A stretch of 64,000 nt of DNA from Streptococcus sanguinis (GCF_026781265.1 NZ_JAKUVC010000002.1:868001-932000); one strand, 5' to 3'; positions 1 through 9,831 are shown, numbered from the stretch's first letter. Notes: generated from the sequence alone by a model not told the origin. Numbers and translations are program-made.

Positions 1-746
1 TCGTCCTTATCAAGAGATTTGACATAGTGGTCAGCCATATGATAAAGCTGGTTGGTATCTGAAGAAACCGGTCCGGATACAATCAATGGTGTCCGAGCTT
101 CGTCAATCAGGATTGAGTCCACCTCATCAACCAAGGCATAGTTGAGTGGACGCTGTACCATGTTTTCAGCGCGGACTACCATGTTATCACGCAAATAGTC
201 AAAGCCGATCTCAGCATTGGTTGAATAGGTAATGTCACAAGCATATGCTTCTTTCTTCTCAGATGGAGACTTAGCTGCCAGATTGATACCGACAGAAAGA
301 CCCAGCCAAGAGTAGAGTTCACCCATTTCGGTCGCGTCACGCTCAGTCAGGTATTCATTGACTGTGACAACATGCACACCTTTGCCTGCAAGGGCATTTA
401 AGTAAACTGGCATTGTCGCAGTCAAGGTTTTTCCTTCACCGGTACGCATCTCTGGAACGTCACCATGATGGAGAACGATCCCTCCCATAACCTGTACCTT
501 ATAAGGGAAAAGACCCAACACTCGCTTAGCTCCTTCACGGACAACCGCAAAAGCTTCAAATAAGAGCTGATCTAAACTTTCGCCATCAGCATAGCGTTTC
601 TTGAATTCTTCTGTTTTTGCCTGAAGTTCTTCATCAGACAAGGCTGCCATTTCGTCTTCAAAAGCCAAGACCTTGTCAGCCATTTTTTCTAATTTTCTTA
701 ATTCACCTTTATCATTTTCAATGATAGTCTTTAAAATATTCGCCAT
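1..746 (-). CDS. secA: Preprotein translocase ATPase SecA, N-terminal part (runs off the window)
   Basis: SecA is the motor ATPase that drives preproteins through SecYEG at the membrane. The first 248 residues are visible, beginning [12 protein letters not shown]; the rest lies beyond position 1. The Walker A motif MRTGEGKT is near residue 102 and the [15 protein letters not shown] segment of the DEAD-type motor near residue 210, both classic SecA motifs. The start is the ATG at 744-746, preceded by an AAGGAAA ribosome site. It has its own promoter and is separated from the pdu genes by a terminator, so it is a housekeeping gene at the edge of the metabolic island. Confidence 0.95.
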   Translation of the reverse strand, partial: MANILKTIIENDKGELRKLEKMADKVLAFEDEMAALSDEELQAKTEEFKKRYADGESLDQLLFEAFAVVREGAKRVLGLFPYKVQVMGGIVLHHGDVPEMRTGEGKTLTATMPVYLNALAGKGVHVVTVNEYLTERDATEMGELYSWLGLSVGINLAAKSPSEKKEAYACDITYSTNAEIGFDYLRDNMVVRAENMVQRPLNYALVDEVDSILIDEARTPLIVSGPVSSDTNQLYHMADHYVKSLDKD

Positions 747-796
747 TTTTTTCCTTACTATATAATAATCTTTCTGATTTTTAGAATGTTCTTTTC

Positions 797-825
797 ATTA
801 TAGCATGTTTTCCTATATCTTTCAA
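797..825 (-). promoter_or_regulatory. secA promoter
   Basis: On the minus strand there is a TTGAAA -35 box (820-825), a 17-base spacer and a TATAAT -10 box (797-802) preceded by TG (extended -10). It lies about 50 bases upstream of the secA start. This is sequence match only; no transcript data are visible. Confidence 0.7.
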
Positions 826-896
826 GAATGAAAAAAGCAAAAAAGCTCCATTAGACTGTGCTTACAGAACTGGGAGAGGGCAGGATATTCGAGGAT

Positions 897-931
897 AAAA
901 AAGAAAAGGCAGAGGTCTTGCTCTGTCTTTT
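897..931 (-). terminator. Terminator after the pdu/ackA transcript
   Basis: On the minus strand AAAAG-A-CAGAG pairs with CTCTG-C-CTTTT around a six-base loop (arms 904-914 and 921-931), and a U-rich run follows at 897-903. It lies about 90 bases past the kinase stop codon and separates the pdu transcript from secA. The rest of the 747-1022 interval shows no gene. Confidence 0.7.
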
Positions 932-1022
932 CGAGTCCAAACAACACAAGGATAAACTTGTTTTTTCTTATTGATATAGAAAGTTATTCCTGCACTCCTT
1001 GAACATTCTACCGCTCTTTTGG

Positions 1023-2222
1023 CTACTTAAAATCCAACAAGCGCATGGTGTCTTGGGCAATCATCAATTCTTCGTTGGTTGGAAGAATGAGAATTTTAGC
1101 CTGCGACTGGCAATTTTGAATAAAGAGCTGACCTTGCTCGTTAGCTGCCGGATTTAAAGAAAGTCCTAAGCAATTGAGTTTTTGAACGACCAAACTGCGG
1201 ATCAAGGCTGAATTCTCCCCGATTCCAGCAGTGAAAACCAAGGCATCCAGACCATCTAAATCTGTGATGTAGCCTGCAATGGTCTGAGCGATGCGGTTGA
1301 CAAACATATTGACTGCTAGACTGGCTTTTTCATCGCCTCTGTCACAGGCTTCCAGAACATCTCTTAAATCATTGCTGAGCTGGGAGATAGCCAGCAGACC
1401 AGATTCTTTATTGAGGACATCGCTTAATTGCTGGGCTGATAATTTTTCTTGTTCTAGCAAAAAAGGAAGAATCATGGGATCTATGTCACCGGAGCGGGAG
1501 CCCATCATCAGGCCAGCTAAGGGGGTGAATCCCATTGAAGTATTGACAGACTGACCATTTTTAATGGCGCAGATACTAGCACCATTGCCCAAATGGCAGT
1601 TGATAATCTTCAAATGCTCCGCAGCTTCTCCCTGCCCTTCCCAAATCTCCTTTACCTTTTGAGCAATATATTTGTGACTCGTTCCATGGAAACCATACTT
1701 TCTCAAACCGTATTTATGATAGTAATCCCAGGAAAGAGGATAGAGATAATAGGCTTCTGAAAGGCTTTGATGAAAGGCTGTATCAAACACAGCCACTTGT
1801 CCTGTCTCCGGCAAAGCCTTTTGGAAAGCTCGAATCCCTACCAAGTTGACAGGGTTATGGCTAGGAGCTAGGAAAGACAGCTTTTCAATAATAGAGAGAA
1901 CTTGCTCGTCTATCAAAGCAGAATCATCAAAGGATTCTCCGCCATGGGCTACGCGATGACCGACTCCATCTATCTCGTCCAGAGATGCAATCAGCTTCCG
2001 CTCCAAAAGAAAGTCAAGCAAGTAATCCACGGCAAATTGATGTGAAGGGATGGCCAGCAGTTCCTTTTCTGTTTGACCTTCAAATTCAATCTTAAAAATA
2101 CCTTCCTTTAAGCCAATCTTTTCAAAAATCCCTTTCACCAAAAGGCTCTCATCAGGCATACTAAGCAGTTGAAATTTTAATGACGAACTGCCCGCATTAA
2201 TCGCAAAAATTTTTTTAGACAT
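1023..2222 (-). CDS. ackA: Acetate/propionate kinase (AckA/PduW family)
   Basis: This kinase makes ATP and acetate or propionate from the acyl phosphates produced by PduL, the last step of aldehyde disposal. The protein is 399 residues, normal for the family, and shows the N-terminal phosphate-binding INAGSSSLK, the GHRVAHGG segment, and the HLGNGAS and GIGENS motifs. I place the start at the ATG at 2220-2222, after an AGGAG site; an upstream ATG at 2291 would add 23 residues not seen in the family. As the last gene of the pdu block it probably serves as PduW. The sequence alone does not separate acetate from propionate preference. Confidence 0.9.
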   Translation of the reverse strand: MSKKIFAINAGSSSLKFQLLSMPDESLLVKGIFEKIGLKEGIFKIEFEGQTEKELLAIPSHQFAVDYLLDFLLERKLIASLDEIDGVGHRVAHGGESFDDSALIDEQVLSIIEKLSFLAPSHNPVNLVGIRAFQKALPETGQVAVFDTAFHQSLSEAYYLYPLSWDYYHKYGLRKYGFHGTSHKYIAQKVKEIWEGQGEAAEHLKIINCHLGNGASICAIKNGQSVNTSMGFTPLAGLMMGSRSGDIDPMILPFLLEQEKLSAQQLSDVLNKESGLLAISQLSNDLRDVLEACDRGDEKASLAVNMFVNRIAQTIAGYITDLDGLDALVFTAGIGENSALIRSLVVQKLNCLGLSLNPAANEQGQLFIQNCQSQAKILILPTNEELMIAQDTMRLLDFK

Positions 2223-2306
2223 ATTTTTCTCCTGAGCAATGAAAACAGTGATTTTTCCAAATAACGTTTTTTGAAAACTGAAACTTTCCATTGCTGCTTG
2301 TTAGAT

Positions 2307-2342
2307 AAATAAGCTAGCTTCAAATGGTCGGCTAGCTTATTT
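2307..2342 (-). terminator. Stem-loop between pduF and ackA
   Basis: A perfect 12-base inverted repeat (AAATAAGCTAGC, arms 2307-2318 and 2331-2342) surrounds a 12-base loop. The tail on the minus strand is only partly U-rich (TTATTTATC), so it may be a leaky terminator or an mRNA-stabilising hairpin between pduF and the kinase gene. Confidence 0.5.
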
Positions 2343-2355
2343 ACTATTTTATATA

Positions 2356-3069
2356 TTACATAGCATTGACTGCCAAGACAGCCAAGACAGCGCCGATAGT
2401 CGGTCCTACAATTGGCACCCAAGCATAAGCCCAGTTTGCATCTCCTTTATTCGGAACTGGCAAGAGAGCATAAGCAAGGCGCGGACCGAAGTCCCGGGCT
2501 GGGTTGAGGGCAAAACCTGTCGTCGAACCCAAAGACAAGCCGACCGCCATAATGAGGAAGCCAACTAAGAGTGGAGTGAGTCCAGGCGTGATTTCGCCGT
2601 GCGTTATCATCAAAAGTGCAAAGATGAAGAAGAAAGTCGCAACGATTTCGCTGAGCAGATTAAACGCTGGATTCTGGATGGCTGGTCCAGTAGCAAATAC
2701 GCCAACAGAGTTTCCTTCCTCTGCCTTGGTTTCTTTGAAATGGGGATAATAGAAGAGCACTACAATAGCCGCTCCGACAAAGGCTCCTAGAATCTGAGCA
2801 ATGATATAGCCCACTACTTGCTCCCAAGGGAAGATGCCACCCACCGCAAAGGCAATAGTGACAGCTGGGTTAAGGTGACCGCCAGTATTATAAAACCCTG
2901 CCGTATAGACACCCAAGGTCACTGCCAGGCCCCAACCAAATACAACGGTAAACCAATTGGGAGAGAAACCTTTTGCGAGACTCTTATTAAGACTGATAGA
3001 CGCTCCGATTCCATTCCCAAAAACCATCAGAACCATGGTGCCTAAAAATTCACCTAGATATTTTTCCAT
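2356..3069 (-). CDS. pduF: Glycerol/propanediol uptake facilitator (MIP/aquaporin family)
   Basis: This membrane channel would let 1,2-propanediol or glycerol diffuse into the cell. The 237-residue protein has six hydrophobic segments and the two signature half-helix motifs of the family, NPA in GHLNPAVTI near residue 66 and NPAR in FALNPARDFG near residue 190. The aspartate after the second NPAR is typical of glycerol facilitators rather than water channels. It starts with MEKYLGEFLGT at the ATG 3067-3069 after a GGAG site. Its place between the diol dehydratase genes and the kinase supports a PduF role. Confidence 0.92.
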   Translation of the reverse strand: MEKYLGEFLGTMVLMVFGNGIGASISLNKSLAKGFSPNWFTVVFGWGLAVTLGVYTAGFYNTGGHLNPAVTIAFAVGGIFPWEQVVGYIIAQILGAFVGAAIVVLFYYPHFKETKAEEGNSVGVFATGPAIQNPAFNLLSEIVATFFFIFALLMITHGEITPGLTPLLVGFLIMAVGLSLGSTTGFALNPARDFGPRLAYALLPVPNKGDANWAYAWVPIVGPTIGAVLAVLAVNAM

Positions 3070-3092
3070 ACTCCATACTCCTTCATTTCGAA

Positions 3093-3156
3093 ATATTTTA
3101 TACTCTCTCCTCTATATTGCTTCTACAGCGCAATAGAGAGTCTAAGAAAGTATAAG
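3093..3156 (-). other. Imperfect stem-loop upstream of pduF
   Basis: On the minus strand ACTCTCT-ATTGC can pair with GCAAT-(7-base bulge)-AGAGAGT about 50-80 bases before the pduF start. I see no convincing -35/-10 pair, so pduF may be transcribed from upstream and this hairpin may only modulate it. The rest of 3070-3253 shows nothing I recognise. Confidence 0.3.
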
Positions 3157-3253
3157 AGAAATATGCTCGTAAAATAGGAGAAAATCCCTAGCTCCAAAGC
3201 ATGGATTGCAAGTGGTATTCTCTCCTCTGATATTATTTAATTAGCTTGCTTCT

Positions 3254-3787
3254 CTACAGACCCACAGCATACTCAGCAATGGACTGGTCTTCTTCAGAAC
3301 TTCCTCCGCTGACGCCGATACCGCCAATCATCTCTGACTGGCAATAAATAGGAATGCCACCTGCTAAACTAACGACCTTATTGTCAGTCATCGTTTCCAG
3401 CTGGTAGAGCCACTGACCAGGCTGAGTTAAAGGTGCTAAATCCTTGGACTGCATCCTCATGCCAACAGCTGTGTAAGCTTTCTTATAAGCCATATCGTTA
3501 CTCACTAACAAGGCATTTTCCATACGATAGGCCATCACGACTTGTGCTGCTGGATCAACCACCGTTATCACGACAGCTAGTCCTAGCTCTTCAGCCTTTC
3601 GTCTGGCCCTTGTTACCAATTCCCAGGCATCCTGATAGATATTTGTGAAAAGAACAGGCTCTTTATCCAGTAAGGTTTGGCATCTGGCAAGGACTCTTTG
3701 AATAATGCTGTCCTGCAATTCTGAGTTTCCTTCCCATCTTGATAATTCTGGACTATCAAGCTCGTCTCTCTCTCTATCTCTAGCCAT
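3254..3787 (-). CDS. GlcG/HbpS-like protein (PduO C-terminal domain type)
   Basis: The protein (177 residues) belongs to the GlcG/HbpS (DUF336) family, the domain that forms the C-terminal half of Salmonella PduO. The diagnostic pattern is AVVITVVDPAAQVVMAYRM near residue 75 and AGGIPI...IGGIGVSGGS near the end. Related domains bind haem or cobalamin-like ligands. Here it is a free-standing gene, with the adenosyltransferase half encoded elsewhere at 25862 and 53977. I chose the ATG at 3787 because GAGG lies eight bases upstream; the GTG at 3796 overlaps that site. Its exact role in the diol pathway is unknown. Confidence 0.8.
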   Translation of the reverse strand: MARDRERDELDSPELSRWEGNSELQDSIIQRVLARCQTLLDKEPVLFTNIYQDAWELVTRARRKAEELGLAVVITVVDPAAQVVMAYRMENALLVSNDMAYKKAYTAVGMRMQSKDLAPLTQPGQWLYQLETMTDNKVVSLAGGIPIYCQSEMIGGIGVSGGSSEEDQSIAEYAVGL

Positions 3788-3845
3788 CCATTTCACCTCT
3801 TTTCAGTAGTTGACACGATTATCTTTTTGAATCGATCGGAACAAG

Positions 3846-4226
3846 TCAAAAAGATGCTTCTAACAGGTCAGATTTTTTAAACGGGACTCCCTTGACCAAA
3901 CGCGCTGCATTTGAACCAAATAGGCGCAAGACGTGGTCCGGTATAGCAGAATAATCTTTGATACGATAGATAAATTTTTCAAGCGGCAAGTTACGATAAT
4001 GGAGGACTGCATCCCGCCCATCACAGGCTATCCCTACTAACAGCTGGGATTGAGTTGCAGCCACATGCGCTAGTGATACAGGATCACTAACTTCATCTGG
4101 TCTGACCAGACTGAAAGGGATACCTTCCTCTTCGATACCGTAACCGATTTGTGCCACCTTATCCGCAGGAGCATTGTCCGTAGCTATCAGCCTAATGGTT
4201 GGCTTTCTAGTATAAGCTAATTCCAT
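3846..4226 (-). CDS. pduH: Diol dehydratase reactivase, small subunit PduH
   Basis: Together with PduG it forms the chaperone-like factor that removes damaged cobalamin from inactivated diol dehydratase in exchange for fresh cofactor. The 126-residue protein (MELAYTRKPTIRLIA...) has the size of PduH/DdrB, with the conserved GIEEEGIPF segment also present in PduD, as expected since the small subunit mimics part of the dehydratase medium subunit. The ATG at 4226 follows GGGGGG with good spacing; the ATG at 4253 has no ribosome site. The start overlaps the end of pduG, indicating translational coupling. Confidence 0.9.
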   Translation of the reverse strand: MELAYTRKPTIRLIATDNAPADKVAQIGYGIEEEGIPFSLVRPDEVSDPVSLAHVAATQSQLLVGIACDGRDAVLHYRNLPLEKFIYRIKDYSAIPDHVLRLFGSNAARLVKGVPFKKSDLLEASF

Positions 4227-6063
4227 AGTCGGCCCCCCATTTCTCTCTGACATAGGTCAAAATCAGTCCGGTCGCTACTGCATTTCGAGGTCCCACCAAG
4301 CCACGTACATTGCCTCGACCAGCTACAATGGCATGCTGAGAGAGGGCTTCGGTCACTAGCTGAGGTATTTCAAAGTCCAAAGCTGAGCCACCCACGATAA
4401 CAACGAAAGGAATGTCTCGAATATTTTGAGTGGGACTGACACGCTTGAGAGCCCGCAATGCATTGGTAACAAAGACTCTTTCCTTGGCAGACTGCCGAAC
4501 AAGTTTGATTTTCTCAATAGAGTAGTCTCCGTCATCAATAGGAACAAATTCATCATTTTCCTTAACGATGACGACTCTGGCAAACAAATCTCCAGACAGC
4601 GGCTTATCAAAAAATTGAACAGTGCCGTCTTCATGCCGGATATGGAAAAGACTTTCTACCTTGGCCAGAGGATATCGTTTGATGTCCTCTGCCAGATGAT
4701 GATTTTCCAGTCCCAACTCCGAATTGATCAGCATGGTTACCATATCACCGGCACCAGCTAGATGGACGGCCAAGATTTGACCCCTGCTATCAATAATGGA
4801 AGCATCTGTCGAGCCTGCTCCCAAGTCCAAAATAGCTAAGGGGCGATCCGTCCCTGGTGTAGTCAGGGCTCCGAGGATAGCTGATTCAGCTTCTGCTCCA
4901 CCGATTTCTACAGTGATACCCAGCTCTCGTTCGACTTCTTGGGCAATGATGGACATTTGTAGCTTGTCAGAATTTACCATAGAGGCTATACCGACAGCCT
5001 GCTCCATAGAAAATTCTCCAGCCACACCACCGCGCACAGAAATCGGAGCAAAAGTATTAACGGCTAGTAAGTCACGGATATAAATGTCGGAAGGCTCTTT
5101 CTCAGTCAGGTCAGCCATGGTTTGGCGCACCTTCTCCAGCATGCCACCAACATTGGTGCCCGCCTCTCCGACAACATTGCTAATCTCGCCAGCATAGACA
5201 ATTTTCTCCATAATCTCATCGGCACCCTTGGAAATATCTACCTTTAAGGTATGCTCCTTGCCGATAATTTGGATACTACCTGCTGGAATCGTCCGAGCCT
5301 GAACGTCACCTGCCGGTGTCTTAATCACGACAGCTGAGCGGTTGCCAATGAGGGCACGGGCAATGGGAACAATGCTTTTCGTCTCTTCTGCACTCAAGCC
5401 AAAGACCGTCGCAATACCATAGGGATTGGATAATTGAGAAATCACCTTCCCCTGCTCTACTACTTCAACAGCAGCTTGCATTCCCAAAGGAACCTTGTCA
5501 ATAAAGAGAATCTCATCCACGATTGGAATCTTCTGGCTAATGCGGTTATTGACCAGAACCCCATCATCCGCCTGCAGAATGGCAGCGGTAATCTGATAGC
5601 CCTTGGCTAGATAGGCATTGATTAGCTGGGCAACCAAGTCAAAATCAATGACCTTCGGCACTACCACGATGTATTTCCCATCAATCGGATGATGAACCAA
5701 GTCGAGAATATCTACCGTGAGTCCAATCCCCAGACCCAGACCGCCTGGAGTACGCGGATTATGACCAATCATGGTAGACTCAGTAATGACCGTCTCTGTG
5801 ATAGTTTCCATGGCAACATCACCGATAACAGGCGTCGCTTCATTGATCCGAATCAAATCAACTTGGCCCACTTCAAAGGATGTTTGCTCCATCAATTTTC
5901 TCAGAGATTGATAAATCCCGTGGACATTTTCCTTGGTCCCCTTGATACCTGTTGTATCCGCAATGGCTGAGGCAAGAAAGTGAATGCTTCCATCATCTTG
6001 CACTTCAGCTAAGGCAGACTCAGTCGAAGAATTTCCTATGTCTACTCCAATGATTCGTTTCAC
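4207..6063 (-). CDS. pduG: Diol dehydratase reactivase, large subunit PduG
   Basis: This is the ATPase subunit of the diol dehydratase reactivating factor. The 618 residues match PduG/DdrA in length. The N-terminus IIGVDIGNSSTE and the later LAILDLGAGSTDASI (near residue 415) are actin/Hsp70-like nucleotide-binding motifs. It starts at a GTG (6061-6063) preceded by GGAGG at seven bases. It is followed by pduH with overlapping ends and preceded by pduE, the usual pduCDEGH order. Confidence 0.95.
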   Translation of the reverse strand: MKRIIGVDIGNSSTESALAEVQDDGSIHFLASAIADTTGIKGTKENVHGIYQSLRKLMEQTSFEVGQVDLIRINEATPVIGDVAMETITETVITESTMIGHNPRTPGGLGLGIGLTVDILDLVHHPIDGKYIVVVPKVIDFDLVAQLINAYLAKGYQITAAILQADDGVLVNNRISQKIPIVDEILFIDKVPLGMQAAVEVVEQGKVISQLSNPYGIATVFGLSAEETKSIVPIARALIGNRSAVVIKTPAGDVQARTIPAGSIQIIGKEHTLKVDISKGADEIMEKIVYAGEISNVVGEAGTNVGGMLEKVRQTMADLTEKEPSDIYIRDLLAVNTFAPISVRGGVAGEFSMEQAVGIASMVNSDKLQMSIIAQEVERELGITVEIGGAEAESAILGALTTPGTDRPLAILDLGAGSTDASIIDSRGQILAVHLAGAGDMVTMLINSELGLENHHLAEDIKRYPLAKVESLFHIRHEDGTVQFFDKPLSGDLFARVVIVKENDEFVPIDDGDYSIEKIKLVRQSAKERVFVTNALRALKRVSPTQNIRDIPFVVIVGGSALDFEIPQLVTEALSQHAIVAGRGNVRGLVGPRNAVATGLILTYVREKWGADYGISLY

Positions 6064-6161
6064 ATTTTCACCTCCACCAAGATTAGGCTATTTTGAGTAA
6101 GCATTATAAAAGCAGTGATAATAATCTTTTTTCAACCCAAAATAGCCTTGATAAAACCGGA

Positions 6162-6677
6162 TTAGTTGTCACCTTTCAACTTCTTGCGGCGCTCATAATT
6201 TTCAGCAGCCTCTCTGACAAAGCCCGCACAGATAACAGCTCCATATTGGTTTTCCAATTCATTGGCAATGTCCAATAATTCCTGTTTGGAAGACCGGTAA
6301 GGGCGCAGGGCATTATAGATTTCCAGCACACGCGCATCCGGAACCTTGGTCAGTTCGGCAGCCCGAGAAAAGTTATACTGGATTGCTTCGCGGCCGGCAT
6401 TCTTAGCAATTTCACCTTGCTTGATCAAAATCTCTGGCTTAATCCGCAAATCCTCTGCTTTTACATAGCCAGACAAGATATTTTCCAGTGTAATATCTTC
6501 GAATTTCTTATCCTGACCAACCTTTATCCAGTCTGGGTGTTTTTTAGAAATAGGATAATCAGCCGCTGTCGCTTCATCAGAACTGATAGGACGATTGGCT
6601 GCTCCTTGACTAGCTGAGCCGCTATCGCTTAGCTCGGCTAATATCTGTTTTACTAATGTTTCTACTGATTCACTCAT
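6162..6677 (-). CDS. pduE: Diol dehydratase small subunit PduE
   Basis: This is the gamma subunit of adenosylcobalamin-dependent propanediol dehydratase, which turns 1,2-propanediol into propionaldehyde. The 171 residues match the family (about 173). Conserved stretches include DYPISKKHPDW near residue 40 and LRPYRSSKQELLDIA near residue 125. The first 18 residues (ESVETLVKQILAELSDSG) form an amphipathic helix followed by a low-complexity linker, the usual pattern of a microcompartment encapsulation peptide. AGGAG precedes the ATG. Confidence 0.95.
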   Translation of the reverse strand: MSESVETLVKQILAELSDSGSASQGAANRPISSDEATAADYPISKKHPDWIKVGQDKKFEDITLENILSGYVKAEDLRIKPEILIKQGEIAKNAGREAIQYNFSRAAELTKVPDARVLEIYNALRPYRSSKQELLDIANELENQYGAVICAGFVREAAENYERRKKLKGDN

Positions 6678-6707
6678 TCTGATTTCTCCTTGTAGACATC
6701 ATATGCA

Positions 6708-7376
6708 TTAAATCACCTGACATTCATCAGCTGGTTTTCCTCTTTTAACCAGTTTCGTTTCCTTGATATGCAGCAAGGCTGAGTATGCCTGGTACTTAGG
6801 ACGAGCCATTTGGTCGTTAAGGGTTGGCACCGGATTTGGTGTTTCACCCTTAGCATACTTAGCAGCATTTTTACCAATCAAACGATAGGTTTCAGGAGTT
6901 AACAAAGGTGCCTGCGGGAAGAGTTCCAGATTACTGAGCGGTGGCAAATCACGTTGGTGAATAACCGTTGTTCCCTTAGACTGAACACCGATAGAAATGC
7001 CAGAACCAGACAAGTGGTCTCCTTCTACCGCTACAAAGGCAACGTCAGAAGAACGATAGACCTTGACAATGCGAGCCTTGAGCCCTTCTTCTTCGATACC
7101 AGCCACCAGCTGACGCAGCACTTCCGTATGAGGAATGTCCACCATCGTCTTCACCTGCTGTTCCCCAAAGGCAGGCCCAACTGCAATAACGACTTCATCC
7201 GTTGACTGGCTAGGCTTAGCCACACCAACTGTACGGATGACAGCTTTTTCATTGGACACAGGCTTTGTGGCAGGCTTTTCGCTTGTTTTAGCAGCTGTTT
7301 CGTTGGTATTGGCGCTCATCTCTTTCATCACTTCTGCAATAATGGAGCGCAGTAAAGTTTCATTTATCTCTGTCAT
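6708..7376 (-). CDS. pduD: Diol dehydratase medium subunit PduD
   Basis: This is the beta subunit of propanediol dehydratase, which with PduC holds the cobalamin cofactor. The 222 residues match the family. The core begins near residue 48 ([24 protein letters not shown]) and holds the GIEEEGL and [13 protein letters not shown] segments. The N-terminal 20 residues ([17 protein letters not shown]) closely resemble the PduD signal that targets the enzyme into the Pdu microcompartment, followed by a Thr/Ala/Lys-rich linker. GGAGG precedes the ATG. Confidence 0.95.
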   Translation of the reverse strand: MTEINETLLRSIIAEVMKEMSANTNETAAKTSEKPATKPVSNEKAVIRTVGVAKPSQSTDEVVIAVGPAFGEQQVKTMVDIPHTEVLRQLVAGIEEEGLKARIVKVYRSSDVAFVAVEGDHLSGSGISIGVQSKGTTVIHQRDLPPLSNLELFPQAPLLTPETYRLIGKNAAKYAKGETPNPVPTLNDQMARPKYQAYSALLHIKETKLVKRGKPADECQVI

Positions 7377-7387
7377 CTTAGCTCCTC

Positions 7388-9049
7388 CTATACATCACGC
7401 GGGTCAATCGCTTTAGGAATGTCTTTGACTTTTTCCCATTCTTCGCCGACCAGACGATGGCCTGTACCGACACCAACATAGTCATTCGGTGAATTCACCG
7501 CTGAAATAACATTCCAATCCCGATCAAAGATAGCAGATGTTTGCAGGAAATCCCCTGCTACACGTTGTTTGAACAAATTGAGCAGCTCATTGGCAACTTC
7601 TGGAAAGCCATTATTAGCCAAGGCTTTGATCAAATCAGCCCCTTGAACTCCGCGTTCCAGAATACCTTGAGCAGCCTTGATGTCTTCAACCTTATCCCGC
7701 TCTGGCATATCTTTAGAGCCATGAGCATAGGTCGCGGCTTCGACTTCTTCGTTGGTAATCGGCGGCAGGCCCAAGCCTTTGAAAAGAGCTTGCATAACGC
7801 GTGCTGCCTTGTTCCGAACCTTTACAACTTCCTCTTCACGTACAGGACGAAGACCACCGTCTACCCGCAGGTCACGTTGCAAGACATTGTAGTCGTCAAA
7901 GTCTTCCGCATCCCAGTTAGAGCCGGCAAACATATTGTCATAGTTTGGCGTAGCAGAGTAGCCAGAGTTGATAAAGTCTGTACCTGGCGCAAACTGCATC
8001 AAAGTCCGAACGGAGCGACGTAAGTCTGAGTGAGTAAAGGTTTGGTCATTTGATGAAGCACACTCCAAATCCAGCATGCTGGCAATCAAGTTTTCAGCAA
8101 CGACCGCTCGAATACCACTCGGAACAGCTGCTGGAATACCGATACAGCTTACTGATCCATTCTGAGTTCCTTGAACCCCAGCTGCTTTCGTAACATAGAG
8201 ACAGCGAGCTTCCAGATAGAGCATGGACTTGCCTTCGGCTTGTCCCATCTGCACTTCAGATCCTGTACCGGAAGTGAAGCGCATCTTGAGTCCTCGAGAG
8301 GCATAGGCGGAAGCCAGAAAGGCCTTGGACCAAGGTGTATCATCTCCATCGGTGAAGACATCTTCTGTACCATAAACAGAGATGGTCTCAGCATAGGCTG
8401 TAAAGCCACGCATACCAAATTCTAGTTCTGTTGCTTCTTCCAAGGAGCACTGAGTCAGTACCCCAGGACGGCCCACTTGGGAGCCAATCATCAGAGACAG
8501 GGCATTGAAAGGAGCATAACGCACTACGGCAACCGTTGTTTCCTGCTCTGCAAAACCACGCAGAGCTCCTTCAGCCGCATCTGCTGCAATCTGCACTGGA
8601 TTATCATTAACATTAGTGACGTGGGCTTGAGTAGCTGTTTGCTTACGGGTCCGCATCTTTTGCAGACACATCATGATTTCCACGACATTCATCTGATTGA
8701 CCACTTCAATGATTTTAGCCGGAGTCATGGCCTTGGTCAGCTTGATGATTTCTGTCCGAGGTACATTCGGTGTCAATATTTTATTGGCAATCTCTCTTGA
8801 GTCCATCTGAATAACTTCTTCAGCGCGGCTCAAGTCAATCCCGTAGTTAGCAATGAACTGGTCAATCAGGTCAAATTCTTCTTTTGGTTTGCCGTCTAAC
8901 TCAACCACTTTCCCATTTTGAATTTTGATACTGGGTTTAGGGTCATTGGGACTTTCCATAGCCACCAAACCTTCTTCAACCCATTCTTTTACAAATCCAT
9001 CTTGGTTGATAGGGCGTTCGCTTAATACTTCAAAACGTTTGGATCTCAT
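7388..9049 (-). CDS. pduC: Diol dehydratase large subunit PduC
   Basis: This is the catalytic alpha subunit of adenosylcobalamin-dependent propanediol (glycerol) dehydratase. The 553 residues match PduC/DhaB1. It opens [20 protein letters not shown] and contains family blocks such as the [10 protein letters not shown] segment near residue 260 and the [20 protein letters not shown] segment near 306, which line the substrate/K+ pocket in known structures. It is followed by pduD after 11 bases. Sequence alone cannot fix preference for propanediol over glycerol; the surrounding pdu genes favour propanediol. Confidence 0.96.
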   Translation of the reverse strand: MRSKRFEVLSERPINQDGFVKEWVEEGLVAMESPNDPKPSIKIQNGKVVELDGKPKEEFDLIDQFIANYGIDLSRAEEVIQMDSREIANKILTPNVPRTEIIKLTKAMTPAKIIEVVNQMNVVEIMMCLQKMRTRKQTATQAHVTNVNDNPVQIAADAAEGALRGFAEQETTVAVVRYAPFNALSLMIGSQVGRPGVLTQCSLEEATELEFGMRGFTAYAETISVYGTEDVFTDGDDTPWSKAFLASAYASRGLKMRFTSGTGSEVQMGQAEGKSMLYLEARCLYVTKAAGVQGTQNGSVSCIGIPAAVPSGIRAVVAENLIASMLDLECASSNDQTFTHSDLRRSVRTLMQFAPGTDFINSGYSATPNYDNMFAGSNWDAEDFDDYNVLQRDLRVDGGLRPVREEEVVKVRNKAARVMQALFKGLGLPPITNEEVEAATYAHGSKDMPERDKVEDIKAAQGILERGVQGADLIKALANNGFPEVANELLNLFKQRVAGDFLQTSAIFDRDWNVISAVNSPNDYVGVGTGHRLVGEEWEKVKDIPKAIDPRDV

Positions 9050-9070
9050 ACCGTTTCCTCCCTCTCACTC

Positions 9071-9775
9071 TTAAATGTAAGATGGCTGTGAGTTGGTTGG
9101 CTCGTCACCCATACTACCTAAAAGTGCCAGTCCAACTTCACGCGCTGAGATAACTGATTGTCTAACCGCTCCAGAATCCCCACTGATAAAGAGGATGGCT
9201 TCGTTTGAGTGGCTAGTACCACCATTTCCTGGAGAAGCATAGCCAACAACAGTAACGTTGGCAGCCTTGACAGCTGTATCCGCCATAACAACACCAATAG
9301 CTGCAGGTGCTCCGACAATCAAGCCAAAAGCACGACCGTATTCAGCACCAAAGGCAGTCTGACAAGCATAGCTAGCACGCGCAGTATACTGAAGTTCAAT
9401 ATGCCCTGCATCATTAGCATAAACATCGCCGAAGGTTCGATCCACTTCCTTCAAGGTTACTTCCACAGCTCGTCTGACATCTGATACATCTTCACCGCCG
9501 AAGATGATCAAACTTCCGTGTCCAGCACCACCCTTAGTATCACGAGGTAATTCGATTTTAACAATTTCTGTATTGGTTGCTTTGACCGCTTCATCAGCAG
9601 CCATGATATGAGGACCTGCACCGGTACGAGCACCGACCACACCGATTGAGCGATAGCTCTTTTCTAGCTTCATAGCATCCAGCACCTGCTGGTCCACATT
9701 GGCAATGACAAGTCCAATTGTATCGCCTATCGGATTAACACCGACAAATTCTGTAATATTGCATTTGTTTTCCAT
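9071..9775 (-). CDS. pduB: Trimeric microcompartment shell protein PduB (short form)
   Basis: This tandem-BMC (BMC-T) protein builds facets of the polyhedral shell. At 234 residues it aligns end to end with the PduB' form of Salmonella: TEFVGVNPIGDTIGLVIANVD at the start, GARTGAGPHIMAADEAVKATNTE in the first BMC repeat, and SNEAILFISGDSGAVRQSV in the second. It lacks the roughly 37-residue N-terminal extension of full-length PduB. The ATG is preceded by AAAGGAG and I see no upstream in-frame start. It is the only pdu-type shell gene here and the first gene of the pdu transcript. Confidence 0.95.
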   Translation of the reverse strand: MENKCNITEFVGVNPIGDTIGLVIANVDQQVLDAMKLEKSYRSIGVVGARTGAGPHIMAADEAVKATNTEIVKIELPRDTKGGAGHGSLIIFGGEDVSDVRRAVEVTLKEVDRTFGDVYANDAGHIELQYTARASYACQTAFGAEYGRAFGLIVGAPAAIGVVMADTAVKAANVTVVGYASPGNGGTSHSNEAILFISGDSGAVRQSVISAREVGLALLGSMGDEPTNSQPSYI

Positions 9776-9804
9776 AAGACAGCTCCTTTCGCTGACATAT
9801 ATTT

Positions 9805-9818
9805 TGAAGCGCTTACAA
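9805..9818 (-). promoter_or_regulatory. Candidate CcpA operator (cre) before pduB
   Basis: The minus-strand sequence TGTAAGCGCTTCAA matches the cre consensus TGWAARCGYTWNCW at 13 of 14 positions, with a perfect AAGCGCTT core. It lies 30 bases before the pduB start, inside the predicted leader, so it could act as a roadblock for glucose repression of the pdu genes. Confidence 0.6.
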
Positions 9819-9831
9819 TTTTAGGGAATAA

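Noticed and set aside
2223..2291. Longer N-terminus for the acetate kinase
   Set aside because: The extra 23 residues are not part of the family, and the AGGAG site points to the ATG at 2222.
6093..6278. Plus-strand open frame near the pduE-pduG junction
   Set aside because: It is antisense to pduE and the spacer, without a ribosome site or recognisable domain.
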